From positions 1 to 9,161 of the forward strand of contig CACXHI010000122.1 of assembly GCA_902767395.1 (NCBI GenBank): a DNA stretch of 9,161 bases, in the 5' to 3' direction. This stretch comes from Oscillospiraceae bacterium. Its GTDB lineage: Bacteria; Bacillota; Clostridia; Oscillospirales; Oscillospiraceae. Below are positions 1-8,498 of the stretch, in pieces; position 1 is the stretch's first letter, and each line of letters starts with the position of its first letter. Both the position numbers and the translations under genes were made by a program. The notes beneath the pieces are model-generated. The model worked only from the letters and a program-made list of their open reading frames with translations, ran no database searches and had not been told where the DNA came from.

Positions 1-91
1 CGAGGGTGACCTTGACGGTATTGGCAAGCTGGTCCAGACCAGACTGAATCTTCTTTCTGGCTTCTTCGCCGTAAATAATCTGCTTTGCCAT
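1..91 (-). CDS. groEL: GroEL chaperonin, N-terminal fragment (cut by window edge)
   Basis: Only the first 30 codons are present; the rest lies to the left of the window. The peptide starts MAKQIIYGEEARKK and continues with SGLDQLANTVKVTL, which is the typical start of the 60-kDa chaperonin, including the segment where the equatorial domain begins. GroEL forms the double-ring cytosolic ATP-driven folding chamber that works with GroES. The ATG lies 15 bases after the groES stop and is preceded by a GGAGG site (complement of 100-104) with an 8-base spacer, so groES and groEL form the usual operon. The identification is firm despite the short length because of the operon context. Confidence 0.97.
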   Translation of the reverse strand, partial: MAKQIIYGEEARKKIQSGLDQLANTVKVTL

Positions 92-106
92 GATGCTTTC
101 CTCCAA

Positions 107-391
107 TTATTCTACGATTGCCAGAATATCGCTCTGGCGGACGATGGAATACTCAACGCCGTCCAGCTTGACCTCGGTACCGGCATACTTTGCAACAACG
201 ACCCGATCACCGGCCTTGACGGTCATGGTGATTTCCTTGCCGTCCACGACCCCGCCGGGCCCGACGGCCACGACCTCGGAGATCACAGGCTTCTCCTTGT
301 TGGCAGTGGAGAGGATGATACCGGACTTGGTGGTTTCTTCCGCCTCCGTGGCCTTGAGCAGCACACGGTCAGCTAAGGGCTTTAACTTCAT
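107..391 (-). CDS. groES: GroES co-chaperonin (Hsp10)
   Basis: The gene encodes a complete 94-residue protein, the normal length for GroES. It caps the GroEL ring as a heptamer in the cytosol and encloses the folding chamber. The N-terminal KPLADRVLLK (residues 4-13) is the family signature. The flexible GroEL-binding mobile loop is at about residues 16-34, with the hydrophobic GIIL at 24-27. GDRVVVAKYAGTEVKLDG (61-78) and the C-terminal ILAIVE also match the family. The ATG has a GAGGAGG site (complement of 400-406) with a spacer of about 8 bases. The gene heads the groES-groEL operon and is controlled by the CIRCE operator and promoter just upstream. Nothing looks damaged. Confidence 0.98.
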   Translation of the reverse strand: MKLKPLADRVLLKATEAEETTKSGIILSTANKEKPVISEVVAVGPGGVVDGKEITMTVKAGDRVVVAKYAGTEVKLDGVEYSIVRQSDILAIVE

Positions 392-424
392 TGGGAATGC
401 CTCCTCAAAAAAAATATATAAAGC

Positions 425-463
425 AATAAGTTAGCACTCTTTCTTTCTGAGTGCTAACTTATT
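425..463 (-). promoter_or_regulatory. CIRCE operator (HrcA binding site) of groESL, extended arms
   Basis: The canonical inverted repeat TTAGCACTC (431-439), nine bases, GAGTGCTAA (449-457) is present without mismatch. The symmetry continues outward by six more bases on each side (AATAAG at 425-430 and CTTATT at 458-463), giving 15-bp perfect arms. CIRCE is the known binding site of the heat-shock repressor HrcA in Firmicutes. Here the right arm overlaps the -10 hexamer and the rest covers the expected transcription start and 5' leader, so repressor binding would block the promoter directly. The arms could also form a hairpin in the leader RNA. Confidence 0.97.
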
Positions 464-488
464 ATAGCATGTTTGCCCGGTTTGTCAA
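461..488 (-). promoter_or_regulatory. groESL promoter, consensus -35 and -10 hexamers
   Basis: Read on the minus strand, TTGACA (complement of 483-488) and TATAAT (complement of 461-466) both match the vegetative sigma factor consensus exactly and are separated by 16 bases. A TG one base before the -10 gives an extended -10 element. Transcription should start near position 454, inside the CIRCE repeat, about 60 bases before the groES start codon. A strong vegetative promoter held down by HrcA is the standard class I heat-shock arrangement. Confidence 0.93.
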
Positions 489-516
489 CCTTTGATTTGT
501 AAATTTTCTGTGATTG

Positions 517-2355
517 CTATTTCTTTTCCAGCTCCAGAATTGTGCGGAACTGCGTCTCGTAGAGCTCGCGGTAGACACCGTTCCGCGCAAGCAGGCTTTC
601 GTGGGTTCCCTCCTCCGCAATCACGCCGCCCTGCACGACCAAAATTCGATCGGCCTTGAGGATCGTGGACAGGCGATGGGCAATCACAATGGAGGTGCGT
701 CCCTCCATCAGATGCTCCAGCGCCTGCTGAATGGCGTTTTCGGAGATAGAGTCCAGCGCAGAGGTGGCCTCATCGAGAATCAGAATCTTCGGATCCTTCA
801 GGATCACCCGCGCAATGGAAAGCCGCTGCTTTTCACCGCCGGAGAGCTTCAGTCCCCGGTTGCCCACCACCGTCTCATAGCCCTCGGGCTGAGATGCAAT
901 ATAGCTGTGAATATTGGCAATTTGGCACGCACGCTCCAGCTCCGCGTCGGTAGCGTCGGGCTTGGCATAGAGCAGATTCTCCCGGATCGTCCCGTTAAAC
1001 AGGTAGGATTCCTGCGTCACCACGCCAACGTTGGAACGCAGATAGGCCAGATCCATATCCCGCACGTCCACGCCGCCGACCGTCACCCGGCCGCCCACCA
1101 CGTCGTAGAGCCGGGGGATCAGATTGACCACGGTGGACTTGCCGGAGCCGGACGGCCCGACAATGGCGTACATGCTTCCGGCCGGAACCGTGAAATGAAC
1201 GTCCGTCAGAATGGGCTTCTCAGGGTCATAGGAGAACGCGACGCGCTCGTAGCAGACGTCGGCCTGCTTCATGTCCGGCTTTTTCCCGTTATCCTTGGAT
1301 ACGATGGGGTTTCTCATATCAAAATAGCCGAAAATGCGGGTAAACAGGGCCAGCGAGCGGGTAAAGTCCACCTGAATGTTCAGAAGACTCTGCACCGGTC
1401 GGTAGAGTCGGTTGATCAGGGCCACAGTAGCAGTGATGGTGCCGACGGTCAGCGTGGCGTCCGCCTTGCGGATGATCAGCCAGCCGCCGGCGAAGTAAAT
1501 CAGAAGCGGGCCAAGCTGCGTAAACATCCCTATAATCACGCCGAACCACTTGCCGCTGCGCTGCTCCTTGAGGTTCAGCCGGGTCACTTCCTCGTTGAGT
1601 CCCACGAAACGGGCGTATTCCCGATCCTCACGGGCAAACAGCTTGACCAGAAGCGAGCCGCTGACGGACAGTGTTTCGTTAATCATCTGGTTCATCTCAT
1701 CGTTTTTTGCCTGACTCTGGCTCAGAAGCTTCCAGCGGGTCTGGCCCACGCTGCGCGTCGGGAGGATCAGCAGAGGGATCACCACAAGCCCCACCAGCGC
1801 AAGCTGCCAGCTCATCGTAAACAGGGCGACCAGCGAGGTCACCACGGTTGCAAGGTTGCTGACAATAGAAGACAGCGTCCCGGAAATCACTGAACTGACA
1901 CCCGAGATGTCGGTATTCATTCTGGTGATGATATCGCCCTGTCGCTCGGAGGTAAAAAACGCATGGGGCATGTGCTGGAGATGGTTGTACATCTGATTCT
2001 TCATATCGAAGATGATGCGTTGGGAGATCCATGCGTTGATATAGCTCTCCAGCACGCCGATGACCTGCGAAATCGCAAGCGTGCCGAAGGCCGCCAGCAG
2101 GAGTTGAATCAGAAGCTTCATATTCCGCCCGACCAACGCCTCATCCACGATCCGTCCTGTGATGATGGAAGGCAGAAGTCCCACGGTGGCAGAGAGCAGA
2201 ATCGCAAGAAAAACCAGAAGAAACTGGGGCCAGTAGGGTTTCAGATAGGACAGAATCCGAAGCAAAAGCGCCTTGGTCACCTTTGGCTTGTTCTTTTTTT
2301 CCTCGTCTGTGAGAAAACCGCGAGGGCCGAGACCACCGTGCCCTGCCATGGCCAT
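517..2355 (-). CDS. Half-size ABC exporter (fused membrane and ATPase domains)
   Basis: This encodes an inner-membrane ABC transporter of the MsbA/BmrA-like exporter type, about 612 residues from the ATG at 2355, probably acting as a homodimer. The N-terminal membrane domain (about residues 30-340, hydrophobic segments near 44-64, 78-104, 165-200 and 270-300) precedes the ATPase domain. The latter shows Walker A GPSGSGKST (400-408), Q-loop glutamine 448, signature LSGGEKQ (504-510), Walker B ILILDEATSALD (524-535) and switch histidine 560, so it looks catalytically intact. The open frame runs back to 2511, but that part overlaps the VanZ-like gene. The start at 2355 has a GAGAGG site 5 bases away; ATG 2349 is the alternative. 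The substrate (lipid, drug or peptide) cannot be inferred. It lies 19 bases after the VanZ-like stop, probably in the same operon. Confidence 0.93.
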   Translation of the reverse strand: MAMAGHGGLGPRGFLTDEEKKNKPKVTKALLLRILSYLKPYWPQFLLVFLAILLSATVGLLPSIITGRIVDEALVGRNMKLLIQLLLAAFGTLAISQVIGVLESYINAWISQRIIFDMKNQMYNHLQHMPHAFFTSERQGDIITRMNTDISGVSSVISGTLSSIVSNLATVVTSLVALFTMSWQLALVGLVVIPLLILPTRSVGQTRWKLLSQSQAKNDEMNQMINETLSVSGSLLVKLFAREDREYARFVGLNEEVTRLNLKEQRSGKWFGVIIGMFTQLGPLLIYFAGGWLIIRKADATLTVGTITATVALINRLYRPVQSLLNIQVDFTRSLALFTRIFGYFDMRNPIVSKDNGKKPDMKQADVCYERVAFSYDPEKPILTDVHFTVPAGSMYAIVGPSGSGKSTVVNLIPRLYDVVGGRVTVGGVDVRDMDLAYLRSNVGVVTQESYLFNGTIRENLLYAKPDATDAELERACQIANIHSYIASQPEGYETVVGNRGLKLSGGEKQRLSIARVILKDPKILILDEATSALDSISENAIQQALEHLMEGRTSIVIAHRLSTILKADRILVVQGGVIAEEGTHESLLARNGVYRELYETQFRTILELEKK

Positions 2356-2366
2356 CACAACCTCTC
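2349..2366 (-). promoter_or_regulatory. Ribosome binding site that decides the ABC exporter start
   Basis: On the minus strand GAGAGG (complement of 2361-2366) lies 5 bases before ATG 2355 and 11 bases before ATG 2349. These two starts differ by only two residues (MAMAGHGG versus MAGHGG). No other start further upstream combines with a gene-free leader, since the upstream VanZ-like frame ends at 2375. This supports discarding the 52-residue basic extension that would begin at 2511. Confidence 0.7.
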
Positions 2367-2374
2367 GTTTTGTT

Positions 2375-2863
2375 TTACTGCGGCCGATCAACCGTCCCGG
2401 AGGCAGCCGCTTCACACGCCGTTTTTTGCGTTCGAGCAGCTTTTTTCCTGCGTCGCGCCCACGCCAGAAGATAGAGAAGCGCCACTGCGAACAGAACGCC
2501 GGCCCCGTCAATCAGAACGTCGGTCAGCTGCCCGCTGCGTCCGGGAATGAAGGTCTGGAAAAACTCGTCCGCCGACGCGACGGCCAAGCCCACACCAAGC
2601 GGCATAATCCACCGGCTTTTTTGCAAAAGGCAACAATCCAGCCAAAGCAGGACGCCGAGGATGAAATACTCCGTAAAATGCGCCAGCTTGCGAATCAGCT
2701 TCATCCCGACGCCCGGAATCAGCCTTTTGACCAACTCCAACACCCACGTGCTCTCTGCGGAGGATTCCGACGCAGTTTTTGCCGAACGCGAAAAAATTAA
2801 CAAGAGCAAGAGGGCCGTTATCACGCCGAAAAAAAACCGAAGCCGATTTCTTCTTGTATTCAT
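2375..2863 (-). CDS. VanZ-family membrane protein
   Basis: The 162-residue protein has four likely membrane segments (about residues 9-25, 62-80, 85-98 and 120-136) and the two hallmark VanZ-family motifs: RKLAHFTEYFILG (58-70) and DEFFQTFIPGRSGQLTDV (99-116) followed by LIDGAG (117-122). The family is named after VanZ of the teicoplanin resistance cluster, but most members are uncharacterised chromosomal proteins, and no vanA-type genes are nearby. The ATG has a perfect AGGAGG (complement of 2871-2876) seven bases upstream. The C-terminal tail after residue 137 is basic and polar and probably cytoplasmic. The protein precedes the ABC exporter with 19 bases between them, suggesting co-transcription. 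I do not see a convincing minus-strand promoter in the 128-base region upstream. The exact function is unknown. Confidence 0.92.
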   Translation of the reverse strand: MNTRRNRLRFFFGVITALLLLLIFSRSAKTASESSAESTWVLELVKRLIPGVGMKLIRKLAHFTEYFILGVLLWLDCCLLQKSRWIMPLGVGLAVASADEFFQTFIPGRSGQLTDVLIDGAGVLFAVALLYLLAWARRRKKAARTQKTACEAAASGTVDRPQ

Positions 2864-2929
2864 TCTGAATCCTCCTATCTTCCCGCCTCCAACTTAACAC
2901 AAAAGGCGGCAAAAAGCAATGTTTTTCAG

Positions 2930-2958
2930 TTTACAAATCTCCAAAAATCTGATATGAT
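2930..2958 (+). promoter_or_regulatory. radC promoter (extended -10)
   Basis: TTTACA (2930-2935) and TATGAT (2953-2958) are separated by the optimal 17 bases. Each hexamer differs from the vegetative consensus at one position, and a TG at 2950-2951 supplies an extended -10. Transcription would start near 2965, leaving a leader of about 27 bases before the radC ATG at 2992. I saw no LexA-type (GAAC-N4-GTTC) box here, so SOS control is not suggested. Confidence 0.8.
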
Positions 2959-2991
2959 GGGGGAAAGAAAAAGCGCAGGGGGTGGAGTGAG

Positions 2992-3684
2992 ATGACGAAC
3001 GCGGCGGACAATCTGCACGCTGGACACCGCAAGCGGATGCTGGACACTTTTTTGCGCAGCGGTCTGGACGCTTTCTCTGACGTAGAGGTATTGGAGTTCC
3101 TTCTGTTTTATTCCATCTCCCGCCGGGACGTAAACCCCTTGGCCCACGCGCTGCTCCGCGAATTCGGCAGCCTGTACCGTGTTCTGGAAGCGCCGCAGGA
3201 GCAGCTTCTCCGCGTTCCCGGCGTGGGGGAGCGGACCGCCGCCTTGATCCGGTTGATTGCCACGCTCTGGGCCAGAACGGAGCAATCCCGGTTTTCCGGC
3301 GAGATCTATCTGCGCAGCGCCACGGAAATCGGTTCCTATCTGATTGCCCAGGCCGAAGGGCTCCGCGAGGAACGGGCGTGGCTGTTGTCAATGGACGCGA
3401 AATGCAAGCTCATCGAATTGCGGGAGCTTTGCCGAGGCGCTGTAAACTCCGTAAATCTTCCCTTCCGCAAGGTTGCGGAAGCCGCTCTGCTCGCAAACGC
3501 CTCCACCGTGGTCCTTGCCCACAACCACACGACCGGCACCACGCTTCCTTCGCCGGAGGATTTGGAGTACACCAAAGGCGTTTCCCGCGTCTTACGACTC
3601 ATGGATATCTCCCTCGCGGATCACTTCATTTTGTGTGGACGCAGCTTTTTGTCCCTCCGCTCCAGCGGCATGGTTGAGTTTTGA
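2992..3684 (+). CDS. radC: RadC family protein (HhH plus JAB/MPN+ domain)
   Basis: The 230-residue protein has the two-part RadC layout. An N-terminal helix-hairpin-helix region (LLRVPGVGERTAALIRLI, 72-89) suggests DNA contact, and a C-terminal JAB metalloprotease-like domain follows. In the latter, H177-x-H179-x10-D190 fits the JAMM zinc-binding spacing, and E127 or a nearby glutamate could complete the site. The molecular role of RadC remains unsettled; early DNA repair claims were not upheld. Two positions deviate from the usual family pattern: the motif reads HNHTTGTTLPSPED rather than HNHPSGDP, and the usual HPRE-like stretch reads NLPFRKV (155-161). The metal ligands themselves are kept. 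It has its own promoter and terminator, so it appears monocistronic. A G-rich stretch with GGAG at 2984-2987 precedes the ATG. Confidence 0.93.
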   Translation: MTNAADNLHAGHRKRMLDTFLRSGLDAFSDVEVLEFLLFYSISRRDVNPLAHALLREFGSLYRVLEAPQEQLLRVPGVGERTAALIRLIATLWARTEQSRFSGEIYLRSATEIGSYLIAQAEGLREERAWLLSMDAKCKLIELRELCRGAVNSVNLPFRKVAEAALLANASTVVLAHNHTTGTTLPSPEDLEYTKGVSRVLRLMDISLADHFILCGRSFLSLRSSGMVEF

Positions 3685-3724
3685 TACGAATATCTTACTG
3701 TTCTGCTTCCGCTGGCTCGCTGTT

Positions 3725-3767
3725 CTTCCCCGGAAACCGCTTTGTTTCCGGGGAAGGTTCTTTTTTT
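3725..3767 (+). terminator. Rho-independent terminator after radC
   Basis: A perfect 13-bp stem (CTTCCCCGGAAAC at 3725-3737 and GTTTCCGGGGAAG at 3744-3756) with a 6-base loop is followed by GTTC and then seven T residues (3761-3767). It begins 41 bases after the radC stop. There is no matching A-tract on the left, so it acts on plus-strand transcription only. Its strength suggests that the downstream DUF3343 gene is insulated from the radC promoter. Confidence 0.92.
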
Positions 3768-3802
3768 CGCCCTTTGGCATAGAATGAGCGGGAGGGATCA
3801 AC

Positions 3803-4057
3803 ATGTATAACGTCTATTGGATTCTTCGGTCCGTGACCCCGGCGCAGAGAGCCAGCGCCGCTCTGAATCGGATCGGTTTGCAGCACCGGCTTATGCGCGC
3901 GCCGCGCAGTCTTGCAACGGGGGGCTGCGCCTATGCGCTGACCCTGCGGGAACGCGATCTGGGCCGGGCGAGCGCCCTGCTCAGCCGTGAGGCCATCCCG
4001 CCGGAAGCAATCTATCTGCGTCTGTCAGACGGCACGTATCAGAGGATCGGGCCGTGA
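3803..4057 (+). CDS. DUF3343 putative Se/S carrier protein
   Basis: This 84-residue protein fits the DUF3343 family, small proteins proposed to carry sulfur or selenium and often encoded beside cysteine desulfurase-like enzymes. The family core appears as APRSLATGGCAYAL (33-46): the PR motif is followed by a single conserved cysteine, C42, the likely persulfide or perselenide carrier. Many relatives have CG at this point, whereas here it is CA preceded by GG. No signal peptide or membrane segment is present, so it should be cytosolic. The ATG has a GGGAGGG site (3790-3796) six bases upstream. Its TGA stop overlaps the GTG start of the next gene (GTGA), which points to translational coupling and a shared pathway. 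The biochemical role is an inference from family and context. Confidence 0.82.
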   Translation: MYNVYWILRSVTPAQRASAALNRIGLQHRLMRAPRSLATGGCAYALTLRERDLGRASALLSREAIPPEAIYLRLSDGTYQRIGP

Positions 4058-5184
4058 TTTATCTGGATAACGCCGCGACGACCCTGCAGAAGCCGCCGGA
4101 GGTTGCCTCCGCGATGCGAAACGCCCTGCAAACCTGCGCCAATCCGGGGCGGGGCGGTCACGCCGCGGCCCGCAGAGCGGGCGAGCTGGTCTACCAGACC
4201 CGCGCCCTCGCAGCCCGGTTCTTTGATCTGGAGCCGGAGCAGGTCTGCTTTACTGCCAATGCCACCGAGGGCTTGAATATTGCCCTGCGAACGCTGGTCC
4301 GCCCGGGCAGCCGCGTGGTCATTTCCGGTCTGGAGCACAACGCCGTGACGCGCACCCTTGCCGGACTCGGCGCCGTCGTCGTTCCGGTCACCGCGCCGCT
4401 TTTTGACGCGGATGCGTGGCTTGCGGCCTTTGAAGCCGCACTGACGCCCCGACCGGATGCCGTTGTTTGTTTGCACGTCTCCAACGTCTTTGGCTGTGTG
4501 CTTCCCGTGGAACGGCTGGGCGCGCTCTGCGCCGAACGGGAGCTGCCCTTCATTGTGGACGCTTCCCAGTCCGCCGGCCTGCTTCCCGTGCTGCCAAAGG
4601 CATGGGGTGCGGCCTTTGTCGCCATGCCGGGGCACAAAGGACTCCTTGGCCCGCAGGGAACCGGCCTGCTGCTGTGCCGCTCCCAGCCGGAGCCGCTGCG
4701 CTTCGGCGGAACCGGAAGCCATTCGGCGCAGTTGGAGATGCCGGAGGAGCTGCCTGACCGCTTGGAGGCAGGAACGCTGAACGTCCCGGGAATCGCCGGA
4801 CTCGGCGCGGGATTGTCCTATCTGCTGCGGCAGTCCCCGACGGTCCTGCGGCGCAGAGAAGCACAGCTTCTACAGAGAACCGTCGCAGGATTGCAGCAGC
4901 TCGGCCTTTCCGTTTTCAGCGGTCCGGCGCAGACGGGCGTGGTATCCTTCCGGATGCCGGGGCAGGACTGCGAGGAGGCGGCCGAAGCCTTTGCCGATCG
5001 GGGGATTGCGCTGCGCGCCGGTCTGCACTGTGCGCCGCTGGCGCACCGCACGGGAGGGACGTTCCCGGAAGGAACCATTCGTCTTTCTCTGTGCGCTCTC
5101 TCCCGCCCATCCGATGTGGAAGGGTTTCTGAAAGCTGCCCGCCAGATTCGGGATCAAAACGCTGTGCGACACGCCGTACCGTAG
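4054..5184 (+). CDS. Cysteine desulfurase family protein (class V aminotransferase fold, PLP)
   Basis: The 376-residue protein belongs to the PLP-dependent class V aminotransferase fold and most resembles the CsdB/SufS-like cysteine desulfurase or selenocysteine lyase branch. These enzymes remove S or Se from (seleno)cysteine and pass it on as an enzyme-bound persulfide. Visible features are the N-terminal IYLDNAATT (2-10), H95 in GLEHNA which stacks on the cofactor, D169 in VDASQSAG, the PLP lysine K195 in PGHKG, and the catalytic cysteine C326 in RAGLHCAPLAH. All key residues are present, so it is probably active. The start is GTG at 4054, overlapping the DUF3343 stop, with AGAGGA (4041-4046) seven bases upstream. 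No selD, selA, sufU or iscU is in view, so S versus Se cannot be decided. Confidence 0.9.
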   Translation: MIYLDNAATTLQKPPEVASAMRNALQTCANPGRGGHAAARRAGELVYQTRALAARFFDLEPEQVCFTANATEGLNIALRTLVRPGSRVVISGLEHNAVTRTLAGLGAVVVPVTAPLFDADAWLAAFEAALTPRPDAVVCLHVSNVFGCVLPVERLGALCAERELPFIVDASQSAGLLPVLPKAWGAAFVAMPGHKGLLGPQGTGLLLCRSQPEPLRFGGTGSHSAQLEMPEELPDRLEAGTLNVPGIAGLGAGLSYLLRQSPTVLRRREAQLLQRTVAGLQQLGLSVFSGPAQTGVVSFRMPGQDCEEAAEAFADRGIALRAGLHCAPLAHRTGGTFPEGTIRLSLCALSRPSDVEGFLKAARQIRDQNAVRHAVP

Positions 5185-5236
5185 AAAAAGCCCAACCACA
5201 GGCCGCCGGTGCATCACACCGACGTCTGTGGTTGGG
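5185..5236 (-). terminator. Terminator of the minus-strand lon-engB transcript (possibly bidirectional)
   Basis: Perfect 11-bp arms CCCAACCACAG (5191-5201) and CTGTGGTTGGG (5226-5236) enclose 24 bases that contain a second small stem (CGGTG at 5207-5211 and CACCG at 5217-5221). On the minus strand the hairpin is followed by C and five T residues (complement of 5185-5190), as in an intrinsic terminator for the convergent engB transcript, whose stop is 79 bases away. On the plus strand only TTCATTA follows, so termination of the desulfurase transcript here would be weaker. The desulfurase stop codon directly abuts the element. Confidence 0.8.
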
Positions 5237-5245
5237 TTCATTATG

Positions 5246-5263
5246 GCGCGCCGATCGGCGCGC
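5246..5263. repeat. 18-bp perfect palindrome in the convergent intergenic region
   Basis: The sequence GCGCGCCGATCGGCGCGC equals its own reverse complement. As RNA or extruded DNA it could form a 7-bp GC stem with a GATC loop. No T-tract follows on either strand, so it is not a typical terminator. It sits between the terminator hairpin and the engB stop codon. Its role is unknown; protein binding or transcript 3' end protection are possibilities only. Confidence 0.75.
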
Positions 5264-5315
5264 GAAACGGGCTTTCATTCTTCCATGCGGGTCGATTTCC
5301 GGGACACCCCAGCTC

Positions 5316-5903
<588 letters not shown>

Positions 5904-5954
5904 GGAATCACCTCTATTTCCGGCATGAAAGGTCTTTGCACACGTTTTGACGCA

Positions 5955-8396
<2,442 letters not shown>

Positions 8397-8435
8397 AGGG
8401 TAGCCTCCTTTCTGGAGTAAGTGCGTGGGAAAAAA

Positions 8436-8484
8436 CTTTCACGAAAACGGCGCAAAAAAGGAGCTGGCTCCCTCTTTGCGCCGT
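8436..8484 (-). terminator. Probable terminator between clpX and lon
   Basis: Perfect 10-bp arms ACGGCGCAAA (8447-8456) and TTTGCGCCGT (8475-8484) extend through a small internal loop into GGAG (8460-8463) and CTCC (8468-8471). On the minus strand the hairpin ends in a run of four T residues (the last inside the stem), and a T6 run follows at the complement of 8430-8435. It begins 14 bases after the clpX stop and should reduce read-through into lon. I could not find a clear separate lon promoter in the remaining 40 or so bases, so partial read-through is likely. Confidence 0.75.
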
Positions 8485-8498
8485 GGAATGAAATCCGA

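Noticed and set aside
514..1893. A 459-codon open frame on the plus strand
   Set aside because: It is antisense to the ABC exporter, has no domain signal and shows the same shadow composition.
2356..2511. A 52-residue N-terminal extension of the ABC exporter
   Set aside because: It would overlap the end of the VanZ-like gene, is an unusual arginine/lysine-rich stretch, and a ribosome binding site fits the ATG at 2355.
2883..2909. Inverted repeat CCGCC/GGCGG upstream of the VanZ-like gene
   Set aside because: It has only 5-bp arms with a 17-base loop and no T-tract; it is compatible with chance.
2864..2991. SOS (LexA-type) box for radC and a minus-strand promoter for the VanZ-like gene
   Set aside because: No GAAC-N4-GTTC site is present, and the best minus-strand hexamers match the consensus at only about three of six positions each.
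3774..3802. Possible promoter elements TAGAAT (3780-3785) or TTGGCA (3774-3779) before the DUF3343 gene
   Set aside because: TAGAAT has no -35 partner and would start transcription within the Shine-Dalgarno sequence; TTGGCA has no -10 at a suitable distance before the start codon.
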